Shown piece by piece: positions 23,065-30,997 of a DNA stretch of 31,167 bases. Positions within the stretch are counted from its first letter, which is position 1. Each line of letters opens with the position of its first letter. The notes beneath the pieces are model-generated. The model was not told the origin of the DNA, made no database searches, and saw nothing but the letters and a program-made list of their open reading frames with translations. This DNA comes from Chlamydiales bacterium (lineage in GTDB: Bacteria > Chlamydiota > Chlamydiia > Chlamydiales > JAAKFR01), in the NCBI GenBank assembly GCA_024233495.1, contig JACKPM010000010.1, positions 1 through 31,167 of the forward strand, written 5' to 3'. Made by a program: the position numbers and the translations under genes.

Positions 23065-26000
23065 CTATAAACGAGTCTCGTACAAATATCCATACCGATG
23101 TGTGTTATGGGAGAGAGCAACTTCTCGTAAATAGTGAAGGAGCTCAAGGCGACCAGACGCAAAAACAGGAGTGGAGAGGTGGCGGATCCGCCCTCCCTCT
23201 GTTGCTTCTGGGATCCTGAGCTCTGGCAAAATCGGCTCATCGCATGAAATTTCAAGAGGTGTCTCGCAAATGCTGCAAGCGGCGATTACTCTCAAGTAGT
23301 CGAGAGGTTTGTCTTCTTTTTCAATACGCAAGATAATTTTATCACGTGGCACCATATAGAAGAGGTTCTCCTGTCCATGAATTTGGGAAAGATCTTGCGG
23401 GGTTTGTAACTTTTTAGCCCAAAGAACATAGCTACGCGCACTTTTGAGAAAAGTGTCGCACTCCTTTTCGGTGAGGTAGTTGCGTAAAATTGCCAAGATA
23501 GGGACCACACTTGGGGGGAGTTTTGCCTCTTCATTAGGGAGACGGAGCTCTTTGGGTACCATGAATTGCTCCACATAGTGAGGACCACCCGCTTTGGCAC
23601 CTGGACCAAAAGAGCTCGCTTTACATCCGCCAAAGGGTTGCCTTTGGACAATCGCACCAGTGATAGAGCGGTTTATATAGAGGTTGCCTGCCTCAATCTT
23701 ACTTAGCCATAGCTCCTTTTCCCGCTCATCAAGGGTGTGAATACCGCTTGTGAGGCCATATGGTGTAGAATTTGCCATCTCGATCGCATGGGGGATATTG
23801 TCTGCGCACATCACAGCGAGAAGAGGACCAAAAAACTCTGTTTGGTGTGTATAGCTTCCTTCTTTTACGTGGAGCTTGATACCAGGACTCCAAAGGTGGG
23901 GGTTATTGGGATCAGCGTGTGGTTTAAGGAGCCACTCTTCTCCATCTTCCACTGTTGTGAGCGCACGCCTTAAGTCTTCCTCGGGGGGATGAATAAGAGG
24001 GGTGATAACCGACTCTGGATTCCATGCAGAACCAACAGGAAGGCTCTGGACTGCCTCTTTGAGCTGGTTGAGGAAGTGGTCGTCGCGATAGAGCTCTTTT
24101 TCTAAGATAAGCAAGCTGCAAGCGCTACACTTTTGCCCTGAGTAGTTGAAGGCGGATTGGATGATATCTTTGATTGCCAAGTCGCGGTCACACATTGAGG
24201 AGACGATGAGCGCATTCTTCCCTCCGGTCTCTGCCATGAGATGCAAATCGGGACGCATCTGTAAAAATTTGAGAGCCGTGCTTGTTGCCCCAGTAAGAAT
24301 CACACCGTGGATCTTGGGGTTTTTGATGAGCTCACTTCCTGTTGGGTCATCTTTGCAGCATAAAAATTGCAAAGATTCCTTTGGAATCCCGGCCTCCCAA
24401 AAGAGTTGGACAAGTGTCCACCCTACAAGAACAGCCTCTGGAGCTGGTTTGAAGATCACGGCATTCCCCGCCGCAAGAGCAGCTGCAATCCCACCAACAG
24501 GAATAGAGAGAGAAAAATTCCATGGTGGAGCAACCAAGATTGTACCACACGCATGCCACTCATAGTCAGGAGGGAGGTCGGTGCGGCTATAGTACTCCAG
24601 AAAGTCGATCGCTTCTGAAACCTCACCATTCCCCTCAAGCACATTTTTCCCCACATCAGCGAGCATTACGTTGAGCAACTCTTCTTTACGAGCGCGCATC
24701 AGCGCAGCCACTTTTTGCAACACATTTTGTGGAGCGGGTTTTGCTGCATGGAGCATCTTTTCTACATCAGTCGATGTGGCAAGAGCATATTCGTAAAGCG
24801 GCTTTTCAGGTTTTGAAGGATCGATTCCAATCGCTACCTCTCCCTCTCCATTGGGAATGCGCCTAAAACTTTTTTCCTCCATCGCTCTTTTTGCTAGTTC
24901 CCTTCCAACTGGCATAGAAAAGTCAATGTCAGGTTCGTTTGAAAAACGGGGATCGGCAGCTTTTTGTTCAAGCCTACGCGCCTTTGTAGAAAGTGTCTCG
25001 ATTAAAGAGCAAGCGTGCATAAACTGTTTCACCTGCTCTTGCCACACGTCTTGTTTCTTGAGATGGTAAAAGTGGCGGAGAAAGTTTTCTGGCCCTCCAT
25101 TTTCATCAAGGCGACGAATTAAGTAAGAAATGGCGTGGTCAAAGTTTTTAGCTCCTGCTTCTGGTGCATAGAGCACAACACTTTTGGTGAGCTTTGTGAT
25201 CACGCGCTGAATAGGCTCTGCCATTCCACTTAACATTTCAAAGTTTACACGTTTCTCACATCCGTGTTCGGCGCGCAAAAGAAGAGCGTAGGCGATGTCG
25301 AAAAGGTTGTGGCTCGCCACTCCAAGATAGACAAACTCGGTATTCTCCATCGCATACTCAAGCATTCGCTTGTAGTTTGCATCACTCTCTACTTTTGAAG
25401 AAAACGTCGCGAGAGGCCAGTCATGCATACTGCTTTCGACTTGCTCTAATGCTAGATTTGCTCCCTTCACAAGACGAATTTTGATCGGCGCACCCCGCTT
25501 CTTTGCCCACTGCGTCAACTCCTGCAACTTTTCAAATGCATTAGGAAGATAGGCCTGTAAAACAATACCGCCATAATAGGTTTTAAACTCTTCGCGCATC
25601 AAAACACGCTTGAAAAGCTCAACTGTGAGGTCAAGATCTTTGTACTCCTCCATGTCGAGGTTCACAAACTTTGATCCAGCTGCCCGATACAGCATCGTCA
25701 AACGCTCTTCCAAAACTTCCAAGCTTTCTTCAAACGCTACCATGTTGATTTGGCTGAAGAGGGTTGATACCTTAATCGAAACGTAGGTGATATTTGGATT
25801 GTCGAAATCATCAATGTAGCGATTCAGGCGGCGCTCAGCCTCATCTTCGCTCAAGATTGCCTCACCTAAGCGGTTGAGATTCAGTTCTATACCCTCTTCC
25901 CGGCTTTTTTTGCTCAAGGCATTGAATTTTTTCGGATTATCCGGAACAAGAACATTTGACATCTCCTTGCGCAACTGTTGCTTTATCTGGTTGATGAAGA

Positions 26001-26343
26001 AATCAGGGAAGCTGTTTCCTAGCCATTTAAAGAGGAGAAACTTGAGGCGATCAAATTCGCTAAAGAAGCGGGGGACTCCCATTTTTTTGAGCAAATAGAC
26101 GAGTTGATCAGCTGTGCGTGCATGGCTTTTTGCGCGGAAAGCTTGATCTGTGAAGAGCGTCATGAAGGTGCGTCCTTGTGGGTCGCTCATCATTTTTGCC
26201 ATCCACTTTTCGTGCTTAGCCTCTTTGTGTGTGCGCTCCTTTTTGGCTGCATCATGCAGAGCTTTTGCGAGTTCGATTGCCGCTTGTTGCCGCTCTTCTC
26301 GAGTGCGCTTCCTTTTGGATAGGAGATTTTCTACTTTTCTCAT
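23065..26343 (-). CDS. putA: Bifunctional proline dehydrogenase / delta-1-pyrroline-5-carboxylate dehydrogenase
   Basis: Oxidises proline to glutamate in two steps. The N-terminal half is an FAD TIM-barrel proline dehydrogenase (YVSIKVSTLFSQ, KIRLVKGANL, LGVASHNLFD, FEMLSGMAEP). The C-terminal half is an NAD+ aldehyde dehydrogenase with Glu705 (AETGGKN) and Cys739 (SGQKCSACS), 34 residues apart as in the family. Residues ~980-1092 form an extra C-terminal extension. The N-terminal DNA-binding domain of enterobacterial PutA is absent. The ATG at 26343 has GGAAGGA just upstream; the ATG at 26373 would overlap the divergent namZ start, so the shorter form (1092 residues) is preferred. Confidence 0.95.
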   Translation of the reverse strand: MRKVENLLSKRKRTREERQQAAIELAKALHDAAKKERTHKEAKHEKWMAKMMSDPQGRTFMTLFTDQAFRAKSHARTADQLVYLLKKMGVPRFFSEFDRLKFLLFKWLGNSFPDFFINQIKQQLRKEMSNVLVPDNPKKFNALSKKSREEGIELNLNRLGEAILSEDEAERRLNRYIDDFDNPNITYVSIKVSTLFSQINMVAFEESLEVLEERLTMLYRAAGSKFVNLDMEEYKDLDLTVELFKRVLMREEFKTYYGGIVLQAYLPNAFEKLQELTQWAKKRGAPIKIRLVKGANLALEQVESSMHDWPLATFSSKVESDANYKRMLEYAMENTEFVYLGVASHNLFDIAYALLLRAEHGCEKRVNFEMLSGMAEPIQRVITKLTKSVVLYAPEAGAKNFDHAISYLIRRLDENGGPENFLRHFYHLKKQDVWQEQVKQFMHACSLIETLSTKARRLEQKAADPRFSNEPDIDFSMPVGRELAKRAMEEKSFRRIPNGEGEVAIGIDPSKPEKPLYEYALATSTDVEKMLHAAKPAPQNVLQKVAALMRARKEELLNVMLADVGKNVLEGNGEVSEAIDFLEYYSRTDLPPDYEWHACGTILVAPPWNFSLSIPVGGIAAALAAGNAVIFKPAPEAVLVGWTLVQLFWEAGIPKESLQFLCCKDDPTGSELIKNPKIHGVILTGATSTALKFLQMRPDLHLMAETGGKNALIVSSMCDRDLAIKDIIQSAFNYSGQKCSACSLLILEKELYRDDHFLNQLKEAVQSLPVGSAWNPESVITPLIHPPEEDLRRALTTVEDGEEWLLKPHADPNNPHLWSPGIKLHVKEGSYTHQTEFFGPLLAVMCADNIPHAIEMANSTPYGLTSGIHTLDEREKELWLSKIEAGNLYINRSITGAIVQRQPFGGCKASSFGPGAKAGGPHYVEQFMVPKELRLPNEEAKLPPSVVPILAILRNYLTEKECDTFLKSARSYVLWAKKLQTPQDLSQIHGQENLFYMVPRDKIILRIEKEDKPLDYLRVIAACSICETPLEISCDEPILPELRIPEATEGGRIRHLSTPVFASGRLELLHYLREVALSHNTHRYGYLYETRL

Positions 26344-26371
26344 TATTCCTTCCCGGTATAAATAATAGGCC

Positions 26372-27598
26372 ATGAAATTGAAAGCTCTTTTGATTACATT
26401 CTTCTCAGCCTCCTGCTTGTTAGGATTTGTGCGAGTCGGCGCCGATGTTCTAGTAGAAGAAAATACCTATATCGACATGATCAAAAATCGACGTATTGGA
26501 TTGATTTCCAATCAATCAGCAATTAATCACGACTATTTGACGACGCTGGAGATTTTGCAAAAGCACCACTACAATGTGGAAGCTGTCTTTGCACCTGAAC
26601 ACGGCTATTTTGGCAATGCGCATGCTGGGGAAAAGATGCATCATCAAATGATTGGCGAGATTCCTCTCCTCAGTATGCATGGTGACACACGACGGCCTAC
26701 ACCTGAGATGCTTAAGGACATTGATGTGCTTGTCTATGATATTCAAGATATAGGAGCGCGTAGCTACACCTATGTCACCACCCTCTTTTACTGCATGGAG
26801 GAGGCTGCTAAACACCACATTCCCGTGATTGTCCTCGACCGCCCAAATCCGATGGGAGGGCACGTTGTGGATGGCCCTACCCTCAAGGATGAAAATCGCT
26901 CTTATATGAGCTATGTGGCGGTTCCCTATTGCCATGGCATGACCGTTGGTGAGCTTGCCCGCTTCTTCAATACAGAGTACAAGGTGGGGTGTGATCTCAC
27001 GATTGTTCCTATGAAAGGATGGAAGCGGGGGCAGACATTTGAGCAGACAGGGCTTCATTGGGTGCCGCTTAGTCCACAAATCCCAGAGGCAGATACTCCC
27101 TTTTTCTACGCTACAACTGGGCTGATTGGACATTGCAGCTTCCTCAGCATAGGCATTGGCTACACACTTCCCTTCAAAATCGTGGGAGCGCCATGGGTTG
27201 ATGCAAAGCACTTCGCACACGTGCTTAATTCACAGCAGTTACCGGGGGTCAATTTTCAACCCTTCTATTTTAGGCCCTTTTTTGGAAAGTTTAAGCTCAA
27301 AGATTGTGAGGGCGTACGCATCGTGATCACAGACACCGATACCTACCTCCCCTTTACGACGCAGTATACCATGATTGGCATCATGAAAAACCTTTATTCA
27401 GAGCACTTCAAAGAGACGATGCGGGAAATTGAACGCACAAATGAGAAAAAGAAGGTATTTCACCAACTCAATGGAAGTGAAGAGGTGATGCAGATCTTCA
27501 ATGAAGAGCGTTTTATTATCTGGAAACTACGCACTATCATTCAGCGGGATAGGGAGCGTTTTCTCCCTATCCGTCAGAAATACTTACTTTACAGTTGA
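26372..27598 (+). CDS. namZ: Exo-beta-N-acetylmuramidase NamZ family (DUF1343), exported
   Basis: Family members release terminal N-acetylmuramic acid from peptidoglycan fragments for recycling. The first ~24 residues are a signal peptide (MKLKALLITFFSASC, then LLGFVRVGA). Family motifs are RIGLISNQSAIN (about 40-51), APEHGYFG with AHAGE, LVYDIQDIGARSYTY, RPNPMGG, and YCHGMTVGELARFFN. At 408 residues it has the usual length. Its presence fits a chlamydia that makes and turns over peptidoglycan. It is divergent from putA with 28 bases between the preferred starts, so both promoters must be very short or extend into coding sequence. Confidence 0.9.
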   Translation: MKLKALLITFFSASCLLGFVRVGADVLVEENTYIDMIKNRRIGLISNQSAINHDYLTTLEILQKHHYNVEAVFAPEHGYFGNAHAGEKMHHQMIGEIPLLSMHGDTRRPTPEMLKDIDVLVYDIQDIGARSYTYVTTLFYCMEEAAKHHIPVIVLDRPNPMGGHVVDGPTLKDENRSYMSYVAVPYCHGMTVGELARFFNTEYKVGCDLTIVPMKGWKRGQTFEQTGLHWVPLSPQIPEADTPFFYATTGLIGHCSFLSIGIGYTLPFKIVGAPWVDAKHFAHVLNSQQLPGVNFQPFYFRPFFGKFKLKDCEGVRIVITDTDTYLPFTTQYTMIGIMKNLYSEHFKETMREIERTNEKKKVFHQLNGSEEVMQIFNEERFIIWKLRTIIQRDRERFLPIRQKYLLYS

Positions 27599-27601
27599 GG
27601 C

Positions 27602-27917
27602 TTAGCTTATCCCAGCGCTTTTTGCGCTTGATATAAAAGAATCCTCTAGAGCTTCCAAGGGGACTTTGTCCAAGTGAATAGCCAAGGGAGCAACCTCAAT
27701 GATCGCACTGCATATGCTTTTTGCTCCCGCTGCTCTTTCGCCATGCTGGACCGATTTGACTATAAAATTCACCCAACGTGGTCGTGAGCTGAATGATCAT
27801 ATTTTTCCCCTCTTGCTGGGTCACTTTGCGTGTCCCTAATAGGTAACCGCCAAGCGCTTCTTTGAAGTTAGCAACATCCAGGTTGTTCACTGGAGCTTTT
27901 GCTTTCATCTCTACCAT
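27602..27917 (-). pseudogene. Frameshifted unidentified gene remnant upstream of groES
   Basis: Two minus-strand reading frames join into one protein-like sequence. From an ATG at 27917 (MVEMKAKAPVNNLD...) the frame runs to a TGA at 27696-27698. If one A is dropped from the run of five (T run at 27718-27722 on plus), reading continues SICSAIIEVAPLAIHLDKV and on to a TAA at 27602-27604, about 105 residues in all. The upstream frame also stays open to 28124, but that would overlap the groES promoter and start. The product is not recognised. This is the main content of the gap between namZ (27598) and groES (28051). A sequencing error in the homopolymer is possible. Confidence 0.35.
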
Positions 27918-27976
27918 ACTGAGCACAGAAAAAGATGCTCCTGGTATGAACCATACAAATATTTTTAAATACCTGG

Positions 27977-28004
27977 TGTCAAAGAAATTGACAAATAGCT
28001 TGTC
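27977..28004. promoter_or_regulatory. Interlocked inverted repeats over the groES -35
   Basis: TGTCAA (27977-27982), five bases, TTGACA (27988-27993) form one inverted repeat; GACAA (27990-27994), five bases, TTGTC (28000-28004) form a second that shares its left arm. The half-sites are spaced about one helical turn apart and cover the -35. This could be an operator. The usual heat-shock CIRCE element (TTAGCACTC and its complement) was not found upstream of groES. Confidence 0.4.
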
Positions 28005-28016
28005 GTCTCCTAAAAT
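27988..28016 (+). promoter_or_regulatory. groESL promoter
   Basis: TTGACA (27988-27993), exactly 17 bases, TAAAAT (28011-28016): a near-consensus vegetative (sigma-66/sigma-70) promoter. The predicted start is near 28023, about 28 bases before the groES ATG. AGAGGA just upstream of the ATG is the ribosome-binding site. Confidence 0.75.
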
Positions 28017-28050
28017 CCCTCTCTGTTCACAATCAAAAAGAGGACATAAC

Positions 28051-28338
28051 ATGGAGAAAATCAAGCCATTACGAAATCGAGTTCTTGTAAAAAGACACAA
28101 AGCTGAGGCCTCAAAAGGAGGCATTATCCTACCCGATTCAGCTCAGGAGAAGCCGAAAGAGGGTGAGGTAGTTGCTACAGGACCAGGAAGATACGATGAA
28201 TCAGGTAAGCTGGAACCTCTCTCAGTGAAGGTGGGAGACCGCGTCCTTTTTTCCTCTTATGCAGGAACTGAGGTGAAGGAAGAGAATGAGGAGTATCTCA
28301 TTTTGGCAGAAGAAGACATTTTAGGCGTATTGGTATAG
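28051..28338 (+). CDS. groES: Co-chaperonin GroES
   Basis: Forms the heptameric lid of the GroEL chamber. At 95 residues it has normal length. KPLRNRVLVKR opens the protein, the mobile loop EASKGGIILPDSAQEKP spans about 18-34, and GRYDESGK plus VKVGDRVLF follow. It ends in ILGVLV. The ATG at 28051 has AGAGGA upstream; the reading frame extends upstream to 27862 but that part is not GroES-like and contains the promoter. It is followed by groEL after 10 bases. Confidence 0.97.
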   Translation: MEKIKPLRNRVLVKRHKAEASKGGIILPDSAQEKPKEGEVVATGPGRYDESGKLEPLSVKVGDRVLFSSYAGTEVKEENEEYLILAEEDILGVLV

Positions 28339-28348
28339 GGAGAGAAAG

Positions 28349-30034
28349 ATGAGTAAATTATTTAAATTTCAAGAAGATGCGCTGAAATCCATACAGTCTG
28401 GGATCCGCAAGCTTGCGAAGGCTGTGATTGTCACGCTTGGTCCAAAAGGGCGTAATGTAGTGATTAAGAAGAGCTTTGGAGCTCCTCTTAGCACTAAAGA
28501 CGGCGTGACGGTTGCAAAAGAGGTGGCGCACAAAGATAAGTTTGAGAACATGGGTGCCTCTCTTGTGAAGGAAGTGGCGTCTAAGACTGCAGATGTAGCT
28601 GGGGATGGAACGACTACAGCGATTGTGCTTGCTGAGGCGATCTTTGATCAAGGTGTGCGTAATCTTTCTGCAGGTGCAAACCCAATGGAAGTGAAGCGAG
28701 GCATTGACCGCGCTGTTGAAGCTCTTTGTCAAGCACTCACGAAGCTTGCAAGCCCAATTAAAAAGCATGAAGAGATTGAGCAGATCGCGACGATCTCTGC
28801 AAACAATGACCCTGCAATTGGGCAGATCATTGCAGAAGCGATGCAGCGTGTTGGAAAGGATGGCATCATTACTGTAGATGAAGCGAAAGGAATTGACACT
28901 ATCCTTGACGTAGTTGAGGGAATGCAGTTCGACAAAGGCTTCCTCTCCCCATACTTTATTACCAACCCAGACAATATGAGTGTTGAGCTTGAAAATGCGG
29001 CGCTTCTTTTGGTCGACAAGAAGATCTCTACTGCAAAGGAACTTGTTCCTGCTCTTGAAAAGATCATGGAAAAAGGACCGCGTCCTCTTCTTATTGTTGC
29101 GGAAGATGTAGAAGGCGAAGCGTTAGCTACACTTGTAGTGAACAAGTTGAAGGGGGGACTACCTGTTTGTGCGGTGAAGTCTCCAGCATTTGGTGACCGC
29201 AAAAAGGCGATTTTGGAAGACATCGCCTGCCTGACTGGTGCAACTGTTGTTTCTGAAGAGCTTGGTCTCAAGCTTGAAGAGGTAGGACCTGAGGTTCTAG
29301 GCTCTGCAAAGCGTCTCAAGATCACGAAAGAAGAGACCACCGTTGTGGATGGTGCGGGCGATGCGAAACGCATTCAAACGCGTGAAGCGCAGATCCGTGG
29401 CGAGCTTGCCAACTGTACTTCTGATTACGACCGCGAGAAGCTAGAAGAGCGCCTTGCGAAGATGGTAGGAGGAGTTGCTGTGATCCGTGCAGGAGCTGCA
29501 ACAGAGACAGAGATGAAAGAGAAAAAGATGCGCATTGAAGACGCACTACACGCCACACGCGCTGCTGCGCAAGAGGGTATTGTTCCTGGTGGTGGTGTTG
29601 CGCTTCTACGCGTTGTGGATGTGCTTGACAATCTCAAGCTGCACGGCGATGAAGCGATTGGTGTGCAAGTTGTGCGTATGGCAGTCTTTGCTCCAGCAAC
29701 CGCCATTGCACATAACTGTGGGCAACAAGGGAACCTCATTGCGCAGAAGATCTACGAAGAGAAGAAGAAGGCTAACTGGGGTTACAATGGCCTCAAGGAT
29801 GAATTCATGGATCTCGTAGAGGCAGGCGTGATCGATCCTGTGATGGTGACTAAGAGCGCGCTTCGGCATGCTGGTTCTGTTGCAGGTCTTTTACTGACAA
29901 CTGCAGCGATGATGACAGACAAGCCAGAGCCTAAGCAAGACCAAGCGCCTATGGGCGGTGGAGGTATGCCTCCTGGAATGGGCGGCATGGGAATGCCCGG
30001 CATGGGTGGCATGCCAGGCATGGGCATGATGTAA
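28349..30034 (+). CDS. groEL: Chaperonin GroEL
   Basis: Tetradecameric ATP-driven folding chamber. The ATP-binding VTLGPKGRNVV and GDGTTTA motifs are present, with the Asp of EDALHATRAA (ATP hydrolysis) and the GIVPGGGVAL motif. The C-terminal tail is a run of Gly-Gly-Met repeats, as in the main housekeeping GroEL rather than the diverged extra GroELs of chlamydiae. It has 561 residues. GGGAG lies 6-10 bases before the ATG. Transcribed with groES from the 27988 promoter and ended by the terminator at 30048. Confidence 0.98.
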   Translation: MSKLFKFQEDALKSIQSGIRKLAKAVIVTLGPKGRNVVIKKSFGAPLSTKDGVTVAKEVAHKDKFENMGASLVKEVASKTADVAGDGTTTAIVLAEAIFDQGVRNLSAGANPMEVKRGIDRAVEALCQALTKLASPIKKHEEIEQIATISANNDPAIGQIIAEAMQRVGKDGIITVDEAKGIDTILDVVEGMQFDKGFLSPYFITNPDNMSVELENAALLLVDKKISTAKELVPALEKIMEKGPRPLLIVAEDVEGEALATLVVNKLKGGLPVCAVKSPAFGDRKKAILEDIACLTGATVVSEELGLKLEEVGPEVLGSAKRLKITKEETTVVDGAGDAKRIQTREAQIRGELANCTSDYDREKLEERLAKMVGGVAVIRAGAATETEMKEKKMRIEDALHATRAAAQEGIVPGGGVALLRVVDVLDNLKLHGDEAIGVQVVRMAVFAPATAIAHNCGQQGNLIAQKIYEEKKKANWGYNGLKDEFMDLVEAGVIDPVMVTKSALRHAGSVAGLLLTTAAMMTDKPEPKQDQAPMGGGGMPPGMGGMGMPGMGGMPGMGMM

Positions 30035-30047
30035 AGATCAAGCACAC

Positions 30048-30078
30048 AAAAAACCCCGGGGTTCTCCCGGGGTTTTTT
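30048..30078 (+). terminator. Rho-independent terminator after groEL
   Basis: AAACCCCGGG (30051-30060) pairs perfectly with CCCGGGGTTT (30066-30075) around a GTTCT loop; flanking A and T runs extend the stem to about 13 base pairs and supply U-tracts on both strands. It therefore can serve both groEL and the converging sulfotransferase array, whose last stop codon sits at 30078-30080. Confidence 0.93.
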
Positions 30079-30204
30079 TATTTCTTCCAATTATAGTCAA
30101 ATCGGTTGCGTTCCTGCTTTTGGTTGTGAAACAAAGAGAAGTGGTTTTGCAAACAATGCCTGAGAGCCAAAAAGAATTCCCAGTACCAGCCATCTTTTTC
30201 TCAT
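30078..30204 (-). pseudogene. Internally deleted third sulfotransferase paralogue
   Basis: From an ATG at 30204 the minus strand encodes 36 residues (start MRKRWLVLGILFG, then KPLLFVSQPKAGT) that match the N-terminus of the intact paralogue at 30208-30987: same signal-peptide layout, then KP, V-x-QPK-x-GT of the PAPS-binding loop. It stops at 30094. In the next frame the tail FDYNWKK with a TAA at 30078 resembles the C-termini KFYGWKR and EYYGFKK of the other two copies. The ~215 central residues are missing. Only 3 bases separate its ATG from the intact gene's stop, as expected for a former operon member. Confidence 0.6.
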
Positions 30205-30207
30205 TTC

Positions 30208-30987
30208 TTACCTTTTCCAACCGTAGAATTTCATCAGTTCATCAGGAAGAAGAAGGTTTACTTCAGCAAGGAGCTCTTTTGAAACAAAGTCGCGCCACTC
30301 ATCTGGATTTGAGCCGCGTACACGGTTCTTCCCCCATTTTGGACCTAAAACCTTAGCGGGATCAAAGTTGTTTTTGTTATATCCAAAAGGCTCAACAATC
30401 TTATAAAAAAAATTGGGTCGGTCTGATTTAAGGAGTTCAAAGTTCACAATATACACTGTGTTAGGGTGTCTCTCTTTTCGTTCCTTCCAAATGTTTAAGT
30501 CTTTAACTCTCTGATGGACTTCTTGCACAAGACGTCTATTGACTTGGTCTAAGATGGCCTTACGCTTTTGTTCAATTTCTTTGTGAATATTTAGGTCATC
30601 TTGCCAACCATGAGCTCCATCTAAAACCACTTCATGGATGATTTTCGAAACAATAGCTGAACGAGGATCGCGGGGAACAAATACCACCTTGCACTTTTGT
30701 TTGATGATTTCCTTTAGCACCGAATCTGTAATCTGAAAGTGATCTACAATCGGAGCATCTGCGTGTGCAAAATGTTTTGCAGCGCGGGCAAAGTCACTAG
30801 CTTGAATTAACATCGCCTTATTTGGGCGCAAAATATTGCGTGAGCTGAAATAGTTGTAGCCAAAGTAATTGGTCATTGCAGCATTGATATAGGTTGTACC
30901 AGACTTTGGTTGTGTTACGATTAGCATGGGTTTTGCAGTCAGTGCATGAGTTGAGCAGAGTGCAAGCAGTATCAGTTTTTTGTACAT
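30208..30987 (-). CDS. Exported sulfotransferase-like protein
   Basis: Sulfotransferases move sulfate from PAPS to sugars, proteins or small molecules. The 5'-phosphosulfate loop PKSGTTY is at 27-33 and the 3'-phosphate motif RDPRSAIVS at 106-114 (compare RNPKDxxVS). His83 (VDHFQIT) is a candidate catalytic base. The protein has 259 residues. Residues 1-18 are a signal peptide (MYKKLILLALCSTHALTA), unusual for this normally cytosolic or Golgi enzyme class and meaning export from the bacterial cytoplasm; PAPS would then have to be available outside. AGGAGA lies before the ATG, 10 bases after the stop of a paralogue. The acceptor is unknown. Confidence 0.78.
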   Translation of the reverse strand: MYKKLILLALCSTHALTAKPMLIVTQPKSGTTYINAAMTNYFGYNYFSSRNILRPNKAMLIQASDFARAAKHFAHADAPIVDHFQITDSVLKEIIKQKCKVVFVPRDPRSAIVSKIIHEVVLDGAHGWQDDLNIHKEIEQKRKAILDQVNRRLVQEVHQRVKDLNIWKERKERHPNTVYIVNFELLKSDRPNFFYKIVEPFGYNKNNFDPAKVLGPKWGKNRVRGSNPDEWRDFVSKELLAEVNLLLPDELMKFYGWKR

Positions 30988-30997
30988 TCAGTCTCTC

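Noticed and set aside
26344..26373. ATG at 26373 as the putA start
   Set aside because: It has no ribosome-binding site and overlaps the divergent namZ start; the ATG at 26343 has GGAAGGA upstream.
27614..27628. AGCGC/GCGCT hairpin after namZ as a terminator
   Set aside because: The stem is only 5 base pairs with no U-run after it.
27862..28050. Upstream extension of the groES reading frame
   Set aside because: The extra 63 residues are not GroES-like, the promoter lies inside, and the ATG at 28051 has a ribosome-binding site.
27918..28124. Longer start for the minus-strand remnant
   Set aside because: It would run antisense through the groES promoter and start; only the part after 27917 reads like a possible gene.
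28729..29373. 214-residue Ser/Thr-rich frame opposite groEL
   Set aside because: The composition is a mirror of the groEL codons; no independent support.
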